The notes beneath the pieces are model-generated. The model searched no databases. It was not told the DNA's origin and saw only the letters and a list, made by a program, of their open reading frames with translations. From an uncultured Fodinibius sp. (GTDB lineage Bacteria; Bacteroidota; Rhodothermia; Balneolales; Balneolaceae), in assembly GCA_913056455.1 (NCBI GenBank), contig CAJXMJ010000001.1:496001-560000 (forward strand): 64,000 nt of DNA, in the 5' to 3' direction. Numbering within the stretch: position 1 is the stretch's first letter; every line of letters begins with the position of its first letter. Position numbers and translations under genes: made by a program. Positions 54,447 to 63,035 of this stretch are shown here, one piece after another.

Positions 54447-54938
54447 TTATTGATTTGATTCTGTTATAAGTATTGTGATAGCATCATCTTGTTCTGTACC
54501 TGGGGTTTGAAAATCCGGATGACCATTATGATCAAGGGTAAATTTAACAGCGGTTTCTCCTGCAGCTTTACCTGTAATACGGAATTCCCAGCGTCCATCT
54601 GAGTTTGAATGTACAACTTCGGCAATATCAGTATTGGCGATATTCCAAATTAAACTGTATTCATCATCAAGATCTTCCGCATGAATTTCATTACCGTCTG
54701 CATCTTTAAATTCAGCGGTAATTAATGGTGTTTGTTCACCTATAGTGACGTTAAATTGACCTTCGGTGGTTTCATTTGAATAGGTGTAGGAAACTATAAC
54801 ATCTCCATTTATGAGAAACTCAACAGTATCGGGATCAGAATGTTCTTCGTGGTCGTCATTGCTGGCGGGGTTAGAACATCCCGCGAAAAATAAAATTACT
54901 GTAAAAGTGAGCGCAATTAGTTTGGTCGAAATATTCAT
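54447..54938 (-). CDS. His/Asp-rich lipoprotein in the metal-uptake locus
   Basis: A 163-residue lipoprotein (lipobox FFAGC, cysteine 21). Right after the cysteine it has NDDHEEHSDPD, a likely metal-binding stretch. The rest is a beta-sandwich-like sequence with VSYTYSNETTEGQFNV, DADGNEIHAEDLDDEY and AAGETAVKFTLDHNGH, all rich in acidic residues and histidine. I do not recognise a named family. Position between the second small Cys-pair protein (83-base gap) and a ZnuD-like receptor suggests a metal-binding partner of that receptor. Confidence 0.65.
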   Translation of the reverse strand: MNISTKLIALTFTVILFFAGCSNPASNDDHEEHSDPDTVEFLINGDVIVSYTYSNETTEGQFNVTIGEQTPLITAEFKDADGNEIHAEDLDDEYSLIWNIANTDIAEVVHSNSDGRWEFRITGKAAGETAVKFTLDHNGHPDFQTPGTEQDDAITILITESNQ

Positions 54939-55021
54939 TGTTCTTGGTATTATATCTGAAAGTTGGACATGGATATAGCATGATCACCATGCTTTAGCCA
55001 TGTTTTCAATAAGACTGAATG

Positions 55022-55345
55022 TTAACCAAGAACGGGAGGGGAGCGACCGCGATTGATGATAATAGAGCCTGAACGTACTTTGTCATCAGTAACTATGATA
55101 AGCCCTTCGGTTTTGAAAAAGGTAGTGCCCGATTCATTTACTGATAAAAATTCGGGTTCGATAAGCTTGGCACAAATGGGACAAAGTGTGTCATCAGAGG
55201 TAATGCAATGTCCCGTATCAGCAAATTCTGAAGAATTGTGAAGCTCCAGGTTATGGTGGGAGTGTAACGTAGAAAATGAAAGGCTGATACCCAGAAGTAG
55301 GATCAGCAAGAATCCAGTCGATATGGTTATTCTACGCTTTAACAT
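55022..55345 (-). CDS. small secreted Cys-pair protein (DUF2946-like), copy 2
   Basis: A 107-residue protein with an N-terminal hydrophobic segment (about 6-27), then HSHHNLELH, the pair CPICAK and a C terminus RGRSPPVLG. It shares layout with the protein at 51720 (His cluster, CxxC, terminal SPPVL). It is the first gene of the minus-strand metal-uptake locus that ends at 49248. A TGTAA-N5-TTACA repeat lies seven bases upstream of its start. Confidence 0.7.
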   Translation of the reverse strand: MLKRRITISTGFLLILLLGISLSFSTLHSHHNLELHNSSEFADTGHCITSDDTLCPICAKLIEPEFLSVNESGTTFFKTEGLIIVTDDKVRSGSIIINRGRSPPVLG

Positions 55346-55351
55346 AGTAGT

Positions 55352-55366
55352 TGTAAAATTATTACA
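55352..55366. promoter_or_regulatory. inverted repeat just upstream of the metal-uptake locus
   Basis: TGTAAAATTATTACA has perfect 5-base arms (TGTAA/TTACA) around AATTA. It ends seven bases before the start codon at 55345, so a bound regulator would block transcription or translation initiation of the locus. A Zur/Fur-like factor is a guess from context. Confidence 0.35.
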
Positions 55367-55475
55367 CTAACGTCTGTGAACCAAATTAAAGTACGTAAAA
55401 AATTTGAGGCTGTATGCTTATACTATTCGTAAAACTTTGTTCTATTCGATACAGTTCATTCAGTAAAAGTGATAT

Positions 55476-57017
55476 ATGATGTTGAAGAAACTCATCAAAC
55501 GTTCAATTTTATTTTTTGTAGTAGGAATATTAGGGATGAACTCTGCTTTTGCACAGCAGCAGTGGGATTGGCATATATCAAAAGGCACAGTTGTGGATGG
55601 AACTGGAGAAGCTTCCTACAAAGCTGATGTTTTAGTTCGCGGCGATTCTATTGGCTATATCGGGGAGGTGAATGCTGATACCATTCGAGCAGAACATGTT
55701 ATAAATGCTTCCGGAAAAGTTATTACTCCCGGCTTTATTGATCCGCATGCTCATGGCAATCCGTTGGAAACACCGGAGTTCAACAACTTTCTGGCGATGG
55801 GAGTTACGACTATTGTGCTGGGACAAGATGGCTCTTCGCCTGCTGTGGGAGCCTTAAATAAATGGTTTGAAGAGGTCGAGGCGAAAAAATCCGCAGTTAA
55901 TATAGCACTGTTTTCGGGACATGGGAGCATTCGTTCCAAGGTAAATATCGGTAAACAGAATCCTACGCAAAAAGAGGTAAAGCGAATGCGGAAACTATTG
56001 CAATCGGATTTGAATGCCGGGGCATTTGGGATGAGCATGGGATTGGAATACGTGCCAGGCATGTATGCCGAGAAGAATGAGTTGGAAGAACTATCCAAAG
56101 TTGTTGGCGATGCAAATGACATAATTATGAGTCATATGCGCAGCGAGGATAATTCTGAAATTGAATCCTCGTTGGATGAGCTTGCTATGCAAGGTAAATA
56201 TGCTCCCGTTCATGCATCGCATCTAAAAGTAGTGTACGGAGAAGGTGTTGATCGGGCAAAAGAAATCCTGAATTATATTAGTGAAATTCGCAATCGGGGG
56301 ATTGATCTAACAGCTGATATATATCCATATTCGGCCAGTTTTACCGGGATTGGCATTGTATTTCCGGATTGGGCTAAAACCGAATCAGAGTGGAAGAATG
56401 CGTTGCAGGAGCGTCCCGAAGTACTTCGTCAATTTTTGGAAAATAAACTAGCCCAGCGTAATGGTCCGGAAGCCATTCTCTTCGGGTCGGGTGAATTTGC
56501 AGGAATAACGCTCAAAGAAGCTGCAGATCAAGAAAACAAATCCGCGGTTGATTTGTTAATGGAGATGGGACCACAGTCAGCTTCTGCGGCTCACTTTGTG
56601 ATGGATCAGGAGCTTCAGGATCGACTGATGTTAGGTGAAAATGTGATGGTGAGTTCGGATGGGAGTCCGACAATGCATCACCCGCGAGGTTATGGGAGTT
56701 TTGCAAAAGTGATTCGGTACTATGTCAATGAAAAAGAGTTACTTAGTCTTGAAGAAGCCATTTACAAAATGAGCGGCTTGCCGGCGAAAACACTCGGAAT
56801 AGAAGATAGAGGTCGTATACAAGAAGGGATGAAAGCTGATTTATTGATATTTGATCCTAAAGTTGTTCAGGATAGAGCCACGTTTGCCAATCCCCATAAA
56901 TTAGCTGATGGTTTCGATTGGATTATGGTAAATGGTACGCTTGTGAGAGAAGAGGGTAAGTTTAAAGGAGAAAGGAAAGGGCAGGTGCTAAAAGATAGAA
57001 GTATATCAGGAAAATAG
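55476..57017 (+). CDS. N-acyl-D-amino-acid deacylase-like amidohydrolase, secreted
   Basis: A 513-residue exported enzyme (signal peptide to about residue 26, ending AFAQQQ). HAH in PGFIDPHAHGNP, further ligands in HASHLK and SHMRSED, SSDGSPTMHHPRGYG with the last Asp, and the closing DRGRIQEGMKADLLIFDPKVVQDRATFANPHKLADGFDWIMVNG are the D-aminoacylase family pattern. It cleaves N-acyl-D-amino acids (or related amides), which fits the D-amino-acid theme of the racemase/oxidase pair at 29.8-32 kb, although those genes are remote. Its end overlaps by 12 bases the 3' end of the next, antiparallel gene. Confidence 0.88.
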   Translation: MMLKKLIKRSILFFVVGILGMNSAFAQQQWDWHISKGTVVDGTGEASYKADVLVRGDSIGYIGEVNADTIRAEHVINASGKVITPGFIDPHAHGNPLETPEFNNFLAMGVTTIVLGQDGSSPAVGALNKWFEEVEAKKSAVNIALFSGHGSIRSKVNIGKQNPTQKEVKRMRKLLQSDLNAGAFGMSMGLEYVPGMYAEKNELEELSKVVGDANDIIMSHMRSEDNSEIESSLDELAMQGKYAPVHASHLKVVYGEGVDRAKEILNYISEIRNRGIDLTADIYPYSASFTGIGIVFPDWAKTESEWKNALQERPEVLRQFLENKLAQRNGPEAILFGSGEFAGITLKEAADQENKSAVDLLMEMGPQSASAAHFVMDQELQDRLMLGENVMVSSDGSPTMHHPRGYGSFAKVIRYYVNEKELLSLEEAIYKMSGLPAKTLGIEDRGRIQEGMKADLLIFDPKVVQDRATFANPHKLADGFDWIMVNGTLVREEGKFKGERKGQVLKDRSISGK

Positions 57018-57197
57018 ATTATCAAACACCTGTCGGAGGGTAGACCAGTCTAAATATAGGTAGATAATAAAGGCGATGCCGCTGATCAGGAAAAGGTAAG
57101 GCGGATTTATCCAGTTTGTTGCTTCATTTTTATGATATTTTTCAATTAGTCCGCTGACGAAAACACCAACTGCGAACCCAAAAATGAAGTAGGTCAT
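57006..57197 (-). CDS. small two-helix membrane protein
   Basis: 63 residues from the ATG at 57197 (MTYFIFGFAVGVF). A longer form from ATG 57233 would add MIGRVILFYFGI, but that start lies in the loop of the sucD terminator hairpin (57219-57248), so the shorter form is preferred. Two hydrophobic helices (about 1-19 and 37-53) are joined by a short basic loop (EKYHKNEATNW). I recognise no family. The 3' end overlaps the D-aminoacylase gene by 12 bases on the opposite strand. Confidence 0.5.
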   Translation of the reverse strand: MTYFIFGFAVGVFVSGLIEKYHKNEATNWINPPYLFLISGIAFIIYLYLDWSTLRQVFDNLFS

Positions 57198-57218
57198 AAT
57201 TCCGAAATAAAATAGAAT

Positions 57219-57248
57219 AACTCGTCCGATCATATGACCGGACGAGTT
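57219..57248 (-). terminator. intrinsic terminator of sucD
   Basis: AACTCGTCCG and CGGACGAGTT form a perfect 10-bp stem 12 bases after the sucD stop. On the minus strand the tail is ATTCTATTTTATTTC. An alternative start codon (57231-57233) of the next small gene lies in its loop. Confidence 0.75.
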
Positions 57249-57260
57249 AGTAATAGGTAG

Positions 57261-58136
57261 TTATACCGTTTCTAGAAGTTCTTTGAGCGTGATACCGATT
57301 TCTGCAGGACTGTCAACAACTGTAACACCTGCATCGCGCAGAGCTTTTTTCTTAGCATCAGCGCCGCCTTCACCGCCAGAAATGATGGCACCGGCATGGC
57401 CCATTCTTCGGCCCGGAGGTGCCGTACTACCTGCGATAAATGCTACAACAGGTTTATCTACATTATCCTGGATGTAAGCTGCTGCTTCTTCTTCGGCAGT
57501 ACCACCAATTTCTCCAATCAGCACAATGGCTTCGGTGTCATCATCAGCTTCAAATAGTTTCACAGCATCAGTGTGCGTTGTTCCGATAACAGGATCGCCG
57601 CCAATACCGATTGCGGTACTTTGTCCGAGATCGGCCTTGGTCAGCTGGTCGACAGCTTCGTAGGTAAGAGTTCCGGACCGAGAGATAAGTCCTACTTTGC
57701 CGGGCGTAAAAATATTACCGGGCATAATACCAATTTTAGCTTCGCCTGGGGTAATCACACCGGGACAGTTGGGCCCCACAAGCGTTGCTCCATGACTATT
57801 AACAATCTGTTTGGCAGTAACCATATCCTTAACGGGAATTCCTTCCGTAATACAGATAATAGTTTCTATTCCGGCAAAAGCAGCCTCGGAAATCGCATCA
57901 CCGGCAAAAGCGGGAGGTACGAAGATAACCGATGTATTGGTATCTTCTTTTTCCACTGCATCGGCCACTGTATTGTAAACTGGTAGCCCGTGGTGCTCTT
58001 TGCCGCCTTTTCCGGGCGTAACACCAGCCACGACATTTGTGCCGTATTCAATCATCTGCTCGGCATGGAAGCTTCCTTCACTACCGGTAATTCCTTGTAC
58101 AACTAATCGAGTATCGTTACCTACAAGTACGCTCAT
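57261..58136 (-). CDS. sucD: succinate-CoA ligase, alpha subunit
   Basis: A 291-residue TCA-cycle subunit that carries the phosphohistidine and binds CoA. The CoA-binding [14 protein letters not shown] near the N terminus, [20 protein letters not shown], the phospho-His in [17 protein letters not shown], and the standard length are all present. The beta subunit gene sucC is not in this window, so the two subunits are encoded apart. Convergent with nothing; a terminator follows at 57219. Confidence 0.95.
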   Translation of the reverse strand: MSVLVGNDTRLVVQGITGSEGSFHAEQMIEYGTNVVAGVTPGKGGKEHHGLPVYNTVADAVEKEDTNTSVIFVPPAFAGDAISEAAFAGIETIICITEGIPVKDMVTAKQIVNSHGATLVGPNCPGVITPGEAKIGIMPGNIFTPGKVGLISRSGTLTYEAVDQLTKADLGQSTAIGIGGDPVIGTTHTDAVKLFEADDDTEAIVLIGEIGGTAEEEAAAYIQDNVDKPVVAFIAGSTAPPGRRMGHAGAIISGGEGGADAKKKALRDAGVTVVDSPAEIGITLKELLETV

Positions 58137-58267
58137 GAACTTTCCTAAATTAAGTTAAAATAATTTCCTTAAGTCGGTCGGAATATACCGAGATCAACAT
58201 GATAAGGCAAAGAGAGGATTTGGTAATTTTGTTTGCCAGCCATTACCCGGCAATATGCCAAATAAAA

Positions 58268-58297
58268 AAAAGAGCCCACTGTTTGGCGGGCTCTTTT
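58268..58297. terminator. bidirectional intrinsic terminator after the fasciclin gene
   Basis: AAAAGAGCCC and GGGCTCTTTT are perfect 10-base arms. The minus strand has a run of eight Ts, so it ends the gene at 58321. Confidence 0.85.
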
Positions 58298-58320
58298 GTC
58301 AACGGTCATTCTTTTAATTA

Positions 58321-58983
58321 TTAATCATCATCTTCTGAATCATCGTCGTCATCTTCTTCATCGTCATCATCATAGTCACCTTTTGAAGTGGAAGGTAACA
58401 TAACGCCATCGATAACATGGACAACTCCGTTAGAGGCCATGATGTCTGTAGCTATTACATTGACAAAGCCGTTTTCATTATTACCGACCTGTACGCTGCC
58501 ATCATCGACTTCAACTCCGATAAATTTTTTCGACAGCGTTCTGATTTTGTCCGAATCGACAACATCTTCGGCCGGTCTGTTACCGGGAGCAACGTGATAG
58601 AGCAGGATGCTCTTTACCAGATTTTTATTCTCTTCCACCAGCAGTTCTTCTGCAGTCAAACCAAGTTCACTGAGTAGGGCTTCAAAAGCATCATTGGTAG
58701 GGGCAAATACAGTTAGTTGTCGTTTTCCATCAAGCGCCTTATCTAAATTCGCAAATATGACAGCTTGAGCTAATATCGAAAAATCTTCATTGTTAGCTGC
58801 TATTTCCAGAATGGTACTGGAGTTTGAGTTTTTCTTAGCCTTGTATTCCAGGCCATTAGCTTGGCTTGTTTCATTTAATTGGGATAGTTCTTCATTGGAT
58901 AGATCTGAATTAGTTGCTTCGTTACAGCCTACCAGCAATAATGATAATCCCAGGGTTAACATGGTTATTGTTCTAAGTAGCAT
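58321..58983 (-). CDS. fasciclin (FAS1) lipoprotein with an acidic tail
   Basis: 220 residues from the ATG at 58983 (lipobox LLVGC, cysteine 20); a start at 58998 would add five residues. A single FAS1 domain has H1 around LTVFAPTNDAFEALL and H2 GVVHVIDGVML. The C terminus is a run of Asp/Glu (DDDDEEDDDDDSEDDD) that may bind calcium or other cations at the cell surface. It is related in type to the lipoprotein at 6202, which has no such tail. It is monocistronic, with a terminator at 58268. Confidence 0.88.
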   Translation of the reverse strand: MLLRTITMLTLGLSLLLVGCNEATNSDLSNEELSQLNETSQANGLEYKAKKNSNSSTILEIAANNEDFSILAQAVIFANLDKALDGKRQLTVFAPTNDAFEALLSELGLTAEELLVEENKNLVKSILLYHVAPGNRPAEDVVDSDKIRTLSKKFIGVEVDDGSVQVGNNENGFVNVIATDIMASNGVVHVIDGVMLPSTSKGDYDDDDEEDDDDDSEDDD

Positions 58984-59224
58984 CACAATACCTCTCATTC
59001 TTTATTTTAGGTTAAAATGTTCATATAAAAACCTAATGGACAACAATTAGTTCCCGTAAATAAAAGTTTTTGTTGAACTTATAGTAATTTATTTGTTAAT
59101 CACATGTTTTTTGTTTTGCTACTAAGTTCTTGTGGTTAATATATATTTGAGGCGATATAAATTAATAGCAGAATTAGATGAGATTCATGAAGAATTCTCT
59201 TATCATTTCCATTCTATGGCTACC

Positions 59225-61270
59225 ATGATTCCCGATGAAAAAAAAGAAGAAGTACGCGGCGCGGCGGATATCGTCGAGGTGGTCGAAGACTATGTAAAAT
59301 TGAAGCGATCCGGGCGCAGCTGGAAAGGACTTTGCCCGTTCCATGATGAAAAAACGCCCTCCTTTCATGTGACACCCGATCTGGGAATCTATAAATGCTT
59401 TGGCTGTGGAGAGTCGGGAGATGTCTTTAATTTTGTGATGGAGATGGAAGGGGTGGGCTTTGTGGAAGCAATGCGTTCCCTTGCCGACCGCTACGGCGTA
59501 TCGCTGCCCGAAGAGGATGCCGAAGAGTTTGATGAAGAGCATAACCTCCGCGAGGGAATCTATCATGCCCTCAAATATGCCGGGGTGTTTTTTTACCGCC
59601 ATTTGATGGAAACCAAGGAGGCACAAAAAGCTCGGGATTACCTGCAAGAACGCGGTTATGATCGCAGTGTTATTAAAAAATATGGTCTTGGCTATGCTCC
59701 CTCAGATGGCGAAAAGTTATACAAGACGGCACTGGATTCCGGTCTCAACGAAGAGTATTTGCTTGAGGCCGGTCTCATAAAACCGAGCAATCGGGGCGAT
59801 GGGTATTATGATGCCTTTCGTGGTCGTCTGATGTTCCCGATTTTTAATCCATCGGGTAAAGTTATTGCCTATGCCGGACGAGTGCTTGGGAAGGAAAAAA
59901 CGGCTAAATATATCAACTCCCCACAGACCAAAGTGTATAACAAGAGCAAGGTGCTCTACGGAATTAATTTTGCGAAAAATGATATCCGAAAAACAGACGA
60001 AGTTATATTGGTTGAGGGATATACGGATGTTATTTCGCTGCAGCAGTACGGTATTAATAACGTGGCGGCTTCTAGCGGAACGTCACTGACACCAGACCAG
60101 ATGAAGTTGCTGCACCGCTACGGGGATACGATCACGATGATTTATGATTCGGATTCTGCCGGAAAGCGTGCCATGAAGCGAGGCATCAATATAGCTCTGC
60201 GCGAGGGGATGGATGTAAAACTGCTGGAGTTGCCCGAGGGAGAAGATCCTGACTCGTTTGTTCGTCAGTTTGGGAAGGACTCATTCCTGGAATTAAAACA
60301 AGAGGAGTCGGAAGATTTTCTTAGCTACCAGATCCATAAAGCAAAAGAAGAGGGGCGGTGGGAGGAGCCGGCAGAAAAGAAAAAGGTGATCTCTGAGATT
60401 TTGGAAAGTATTGCACATATGCCTGATCAGGTATCCCGGGAAACCTATGTGCAACATTTGAATAGTAAGGCAAAGATTGGAGATCGTGCACTTTTTGATG
60501 AGCTTGGAAAAATCCGCAAGGAATTGAAGGAGGAGCGTCAGAAAGCACGACAGCGCGAAAAGCGACGCAAAGATCGGGAGGCACGACGTCAGCAGGAAGG
60601 AGGGGGAGATCAGCGGCCACAAGCTCCGGTTCCTCATTCGGTTGGATATAATGATCGGGAAGCGTCTCGTTCACCAAAGAAAAATCAGCCTCAACCACCC
60701 AAAAAGCGGCCCAACTATGAAAAGGAACTTATTCGCCTAATGCTGATGTATGATCGAGATATGATAGACTATATTGGATCGCAGTGTAATGAGCGGCAGT
60801 TTGAGGATGAACAACTTCGCAATTTTTATAAGGATATCATTGATCGCTATAAAGATGAGAAGGAAGTTTCAGTTGAAGCTTATGCCGAACGTGAGCATCC
60901 CTATCCTGAGCTGGTTGGAGAAATTGTACTCGAAGAGCATTCCGTAAGTGAGCGCCACCACGAAAAGATAGGTGTGCAGTATAAAAAGGATAAAAACCCT
61001 TACCGAACGGCTAAAGGGGCGCTTAAAGCACTTAAAATTCATTACCTTGATCGCCTGCAAGTTGATTTATATGAGCGCTATAACTCATCAAAAGAAGAGG
61101 AAGAACGCAAGAAGGTAATGAAGGCGATGAAAGAGGCCGGACGTCAGCGCACGCTACTACAGGAATCGCCAATTGATGAACTTTTTCCCGAACCGGATTC
61201 TGATGCAGCAAAAAAAGTGTCGGATAAAGTATTTGAGTATAAGATGAAGCATGAACGTGACGAGGAATAG
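59225..61270 (+). CDS. dnaG: DNA primase
   Basis: 681 residues from ATG 59225 (MIPDEKKEEV), the start conserved in DnaG; ATG 59216 adds three residues, and a frame back to 59132 adds 31 unconserved ones. The CHC2 zinc site is CPFH...CFGC. The primase core and TOPRIM part have VEGYTDVISL and DSDSAGKRA. A basic, Gln/Arg-rich linker (KARQREKRRKDREARRQQ) precedes the DnaB-binding C-terminal domain. It makes RNA primers for replication. rpoD, often adjacent in other bacteria, is not here; the inositol monophosphatase gene follows after 20 bases. Confidence 0.95.
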   Translation: MIPDEKKEEVRGAADIVEVVEDYVKLKRSGRSWKGLCPFHDEKTPSFHVTPDLGIYKCFGCGESGDVFNFVMEMEGVGFVEAMRSLADRYGVSLPEEDAEEFDEEHNLREGIYHALKYAGVFFYRHLMETKEAQKARDYLQERGYDRSVIKKYGLGYAPSDGEKLYKTALDSGLNEEYLLEAGLIKPSNRGDGYYDAFRGRLMFPIFNPSGKVIAYAGRVLGKEKTAKYINSPQTKVYNKSKVLYGINFAKNDIRKTDEVILVEGYTDVISLQQYGINNVAASSGTSLTPDQMKLLHRYGDTITMIYDSDSAGKRAMKRGINIALREGMDVKLLELPEGEDPDSFVRQFGKDSFLELKQEESEDFLSYQIHKAKEEGRWEEPAEKKKVISEILESIAHMPDQVSRETYVQHLNSKAKIGDRALFDELGKIRKELKEERQKARQREKRRKDREARRQQEGGGDQRPQAPVPHSVGYNDREASRSPKKNQPQPPKKRPNYEKELIRLMLMYDRDMIDYIGSQCNERQFEDEQLRNFYKDIIDRYKDEKEVSVEAYAEREHPYPELVGEIVLEEHSVSERHHEKIGVQYKKDKNPYRTAKGALKALKIHYLDRLQVDLYERYNSSKEEEERKKVMKAMKEAGRQRTLLQESPIDELFPEPDSDAAKKVSDKVFEYKMKHERDEE

Positions 61271-61290
61271 CAAAGGTTTAAATTTTCTGA

Positions 61291-62115
61291 ATGTCTGATT
61301 TTACCATAGAATTAAATGTTGCAAAGAAGGCTGCGAAATCAGCAGCTCAAATCATTAGAAAATTTCAGAAAGACAGTAACTTTTCGGTCGATTATAAAGG
61401 AAAAAATGATCTGGTTACCGAAGCGGATGTCAAGGCGGAAGAAGCAATTCTGTCTGTGATTGGGAAGGAATTTCCGGAGGATCATATTCTTGCCGAAGAG
61501 TCCTCTGTAGAGCAGGTAATGCCTGAGGGACGAACCTGGCTGATAGATCCCATCGATGGAACTACAAATTTTACCCATGGCTTTCCGGTTTACTGTGTAT
61601 CAATTGGGCTTTGGGAAGATCGTGAACCAAAAATGGGATTGGTTCTTGAGGTTGCAGGGAATGAGTGTTTTACAGCTATTAAGAATATGGGAGCCTATTT
61701 GAACGGTAACCCAATTTCAGTGTCCAAGGTTGATAATCCGGAAAATGCACTGGTCGGCACGGGATTTCCCTATAATGATTTAAGCCTTATGGATCATTAT
61801 TTGGAGTTTTTCCGCATGTTAATGAGTAACATTCAGGGCGTACGTCGGCCGGGTGCTGCATCCTATGATTTATGCTGTGTGGCCTGTGGCCGCTTTGAGG
61901 GATTTTATGAATATGCTCTTAATCCATGGGATGTCGGTGCGGGAGGATTAATAGTTCAGGAGGCAGGCGGAAAAGTTACTGATTGGTCGGGCGGAAATGA
62001 TTGGCTTTTCGGTAAACGTATCATAGCCGGCAACTCTGGTGTTCATGCATTTCTATTAGATGAAATAGCAACCTATTTTGAAATGGATGAGATACAAGCA
62101 AGGAGCGAGAAGTAA
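61291..62115 (+). CDS. inositol monophosphatase family protein
   Basis: A 274-residue Mg2+-dependent phosphatase. The metal site motif DPIDGTTNF follows the EESS helix segment, and the second motif WDVGAGGLIVQEAGG is near the C terminus, as in SuhB/IMPase. It dephosphorylates myo-inositol 1-phosphate or related sugar phosphates; some relatives act as CysQ. It begins 20 bases after dnaG, so both are probably co-transcribed. A terminator begins inside its last codons (62104). Confidence 0.92.
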   Translation: MSDFTIELNVAKKAAKSAAQIIRKFQKDSNFSVDYKGKNDLVTEADVKAEEAILSVIGKEFPEDHILAEESSVEQVMPEGRTWLIDPIDGTTNFTHGFPVYCVSIGLWEDREPKMGLVLEVAGNECFTAIKNMGAYLNGNPISVSKVDNPENALVGTGFPYNDLSLMDHYLEFFRMLMSNIQGVRRPGAASYDLCCVACGRFEGFYEYALNPWDVGAGGLIVQEAGGKVTDWSGGNDWLFGKRIIAGNSGVHAFLLDEIATYFEMDEIQARSEK

Positions 62116-62138
62116 AGACAGGCTTCTTCTCGCTTTTT
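62104..62138 (+). terminator. intrinsic terminator overlapping the IMPase stop codon
   Basis: AGCGAGAAG (62104-62112) pairs with CTTCTCGCT (62126-62134) and is followed by TTTT. The stem's left arm is the final codons of the IMPase gene and its TAA stop lies in the loop. Confidence 0.85.
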
Positions 62139-62149
62139 AATTCCTACTT

Positions 62150-62893
62150 TTATCTCATCGGATCTGTTTCAAACAGAGAATTAAAAGATGCCAACGGCAG
62201 GGGACCATTGTGATATTTAAATGGTTCACCATAGGTTACTCCAATTAAATGTCCATAATGGCGGGCGCGGGCTTCAATACCCTCAAAAAATTGCTCGTTG
62301 GAAATGTATGTTTCAGGTTCATCCCCGGGGTCTTGTACGTTAAACTGGGACTCAAACGCCAGGATTGCTTTTCTCTTCGTTTCAAAGGTATCCGAGATAT
62401 CAAAAACGATATCGGGATCAAAGGGACGGTCTTGCATAAAATGGAGTACATGCGAAGGACGCCATCGCTTTTGTGGTTCTCCCTGTTCGTCATACGTTTT
62501 TATTTTAGTCAATCCGCTATAGAAAATAGCATCCAGAGCCAGCTGCGTTCCATTTCCATGATCGGGATGGCGATCGGAGGGTGCTCCTACCAAACATACA
62601 TGCGGCTGATATGTTCGAATTTTCTGAATGATCGCTTTTTGATATTCACGTGTACTTTCGAGCTTGGTGTCAGGCAAGCCTAAGTTGTCACGAACTTCAA
62701 GTCCTATGATATCAGAAGCCTGTTGTGCTTCCTGCAATCGTTGTTCAGGCGTGCCCCGGCTTCCCATTTCACCCTGCGTAAAATCAATTACGCCCACTTT
62801 TTTACCTTTATTAACCAATGCTGCCAACGTGCCTCCGCAGCAAAGTTCGGTATCATCGGGATGAGAAGAGAGTGCCAAAATATCTATTTTCAT
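62150..62893 (-). CDS. bshB1: bacillithiol biosynthesis deacetylase BshB1
   Basis: A 247-residue zinc deacetylase of the PIG-L family without a signal peptide. The zinc motif SSHPDDTELCCGG, then FTQGEMGSRGT, PSDRHPDHGNG and the C-terminal YGEPF end are the BshB1 pattern of Bacteroidota. It removes the acetyl group from N-acetylglucosaminyl malate in bacillithiol synthesis, the low-molecular-weight thiol of this phylum. bshA and bshC are not in the window. It is convergent with the IMPase gene. Confidence 0.9.
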   Translation of the reverse strand: MKIDILALSSHPDDTELCCGGTLAALVNKGKKVGVIDFTQGEMGSRGTPEQRLQEAQQASDIIGLEVRDNLGLPDTKLESTREYQKAIIQKIRTYQPHVCLVGAPSDRHPDHGNGTQLALDAIFYSGLTKIKTYDEQGEPQKRWRPSHVLHFMQDRPFDPDIVFDISDTFETKRKAILAFESQFNVQDPGDEPETYISNEQFFEGIEARARHYGHLIGVTYGEPFKYHNGPLPLASFNSLFETDPMR

Positions 62894-63035
62894 ATCATGT
62901 AGTTACTTCAATTTGACCGTATAATATAGCTGAATTTTGAAGGATCGCTAAAAAATGAAATTCTTAATTTTCTTGAAACGATTCGTATTTTTATACGTAA
63001 GGGAGACGTTATAATTTTAAACCTGGACCAAGGGT

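Noticed and set aside
59132-59224. Upstream extension of DnaG to a GTG at 59132
   Set aside because: DnaG proteins begin near MIPDEKKEEV, so the extra 31 residues are unlikely to be translated.
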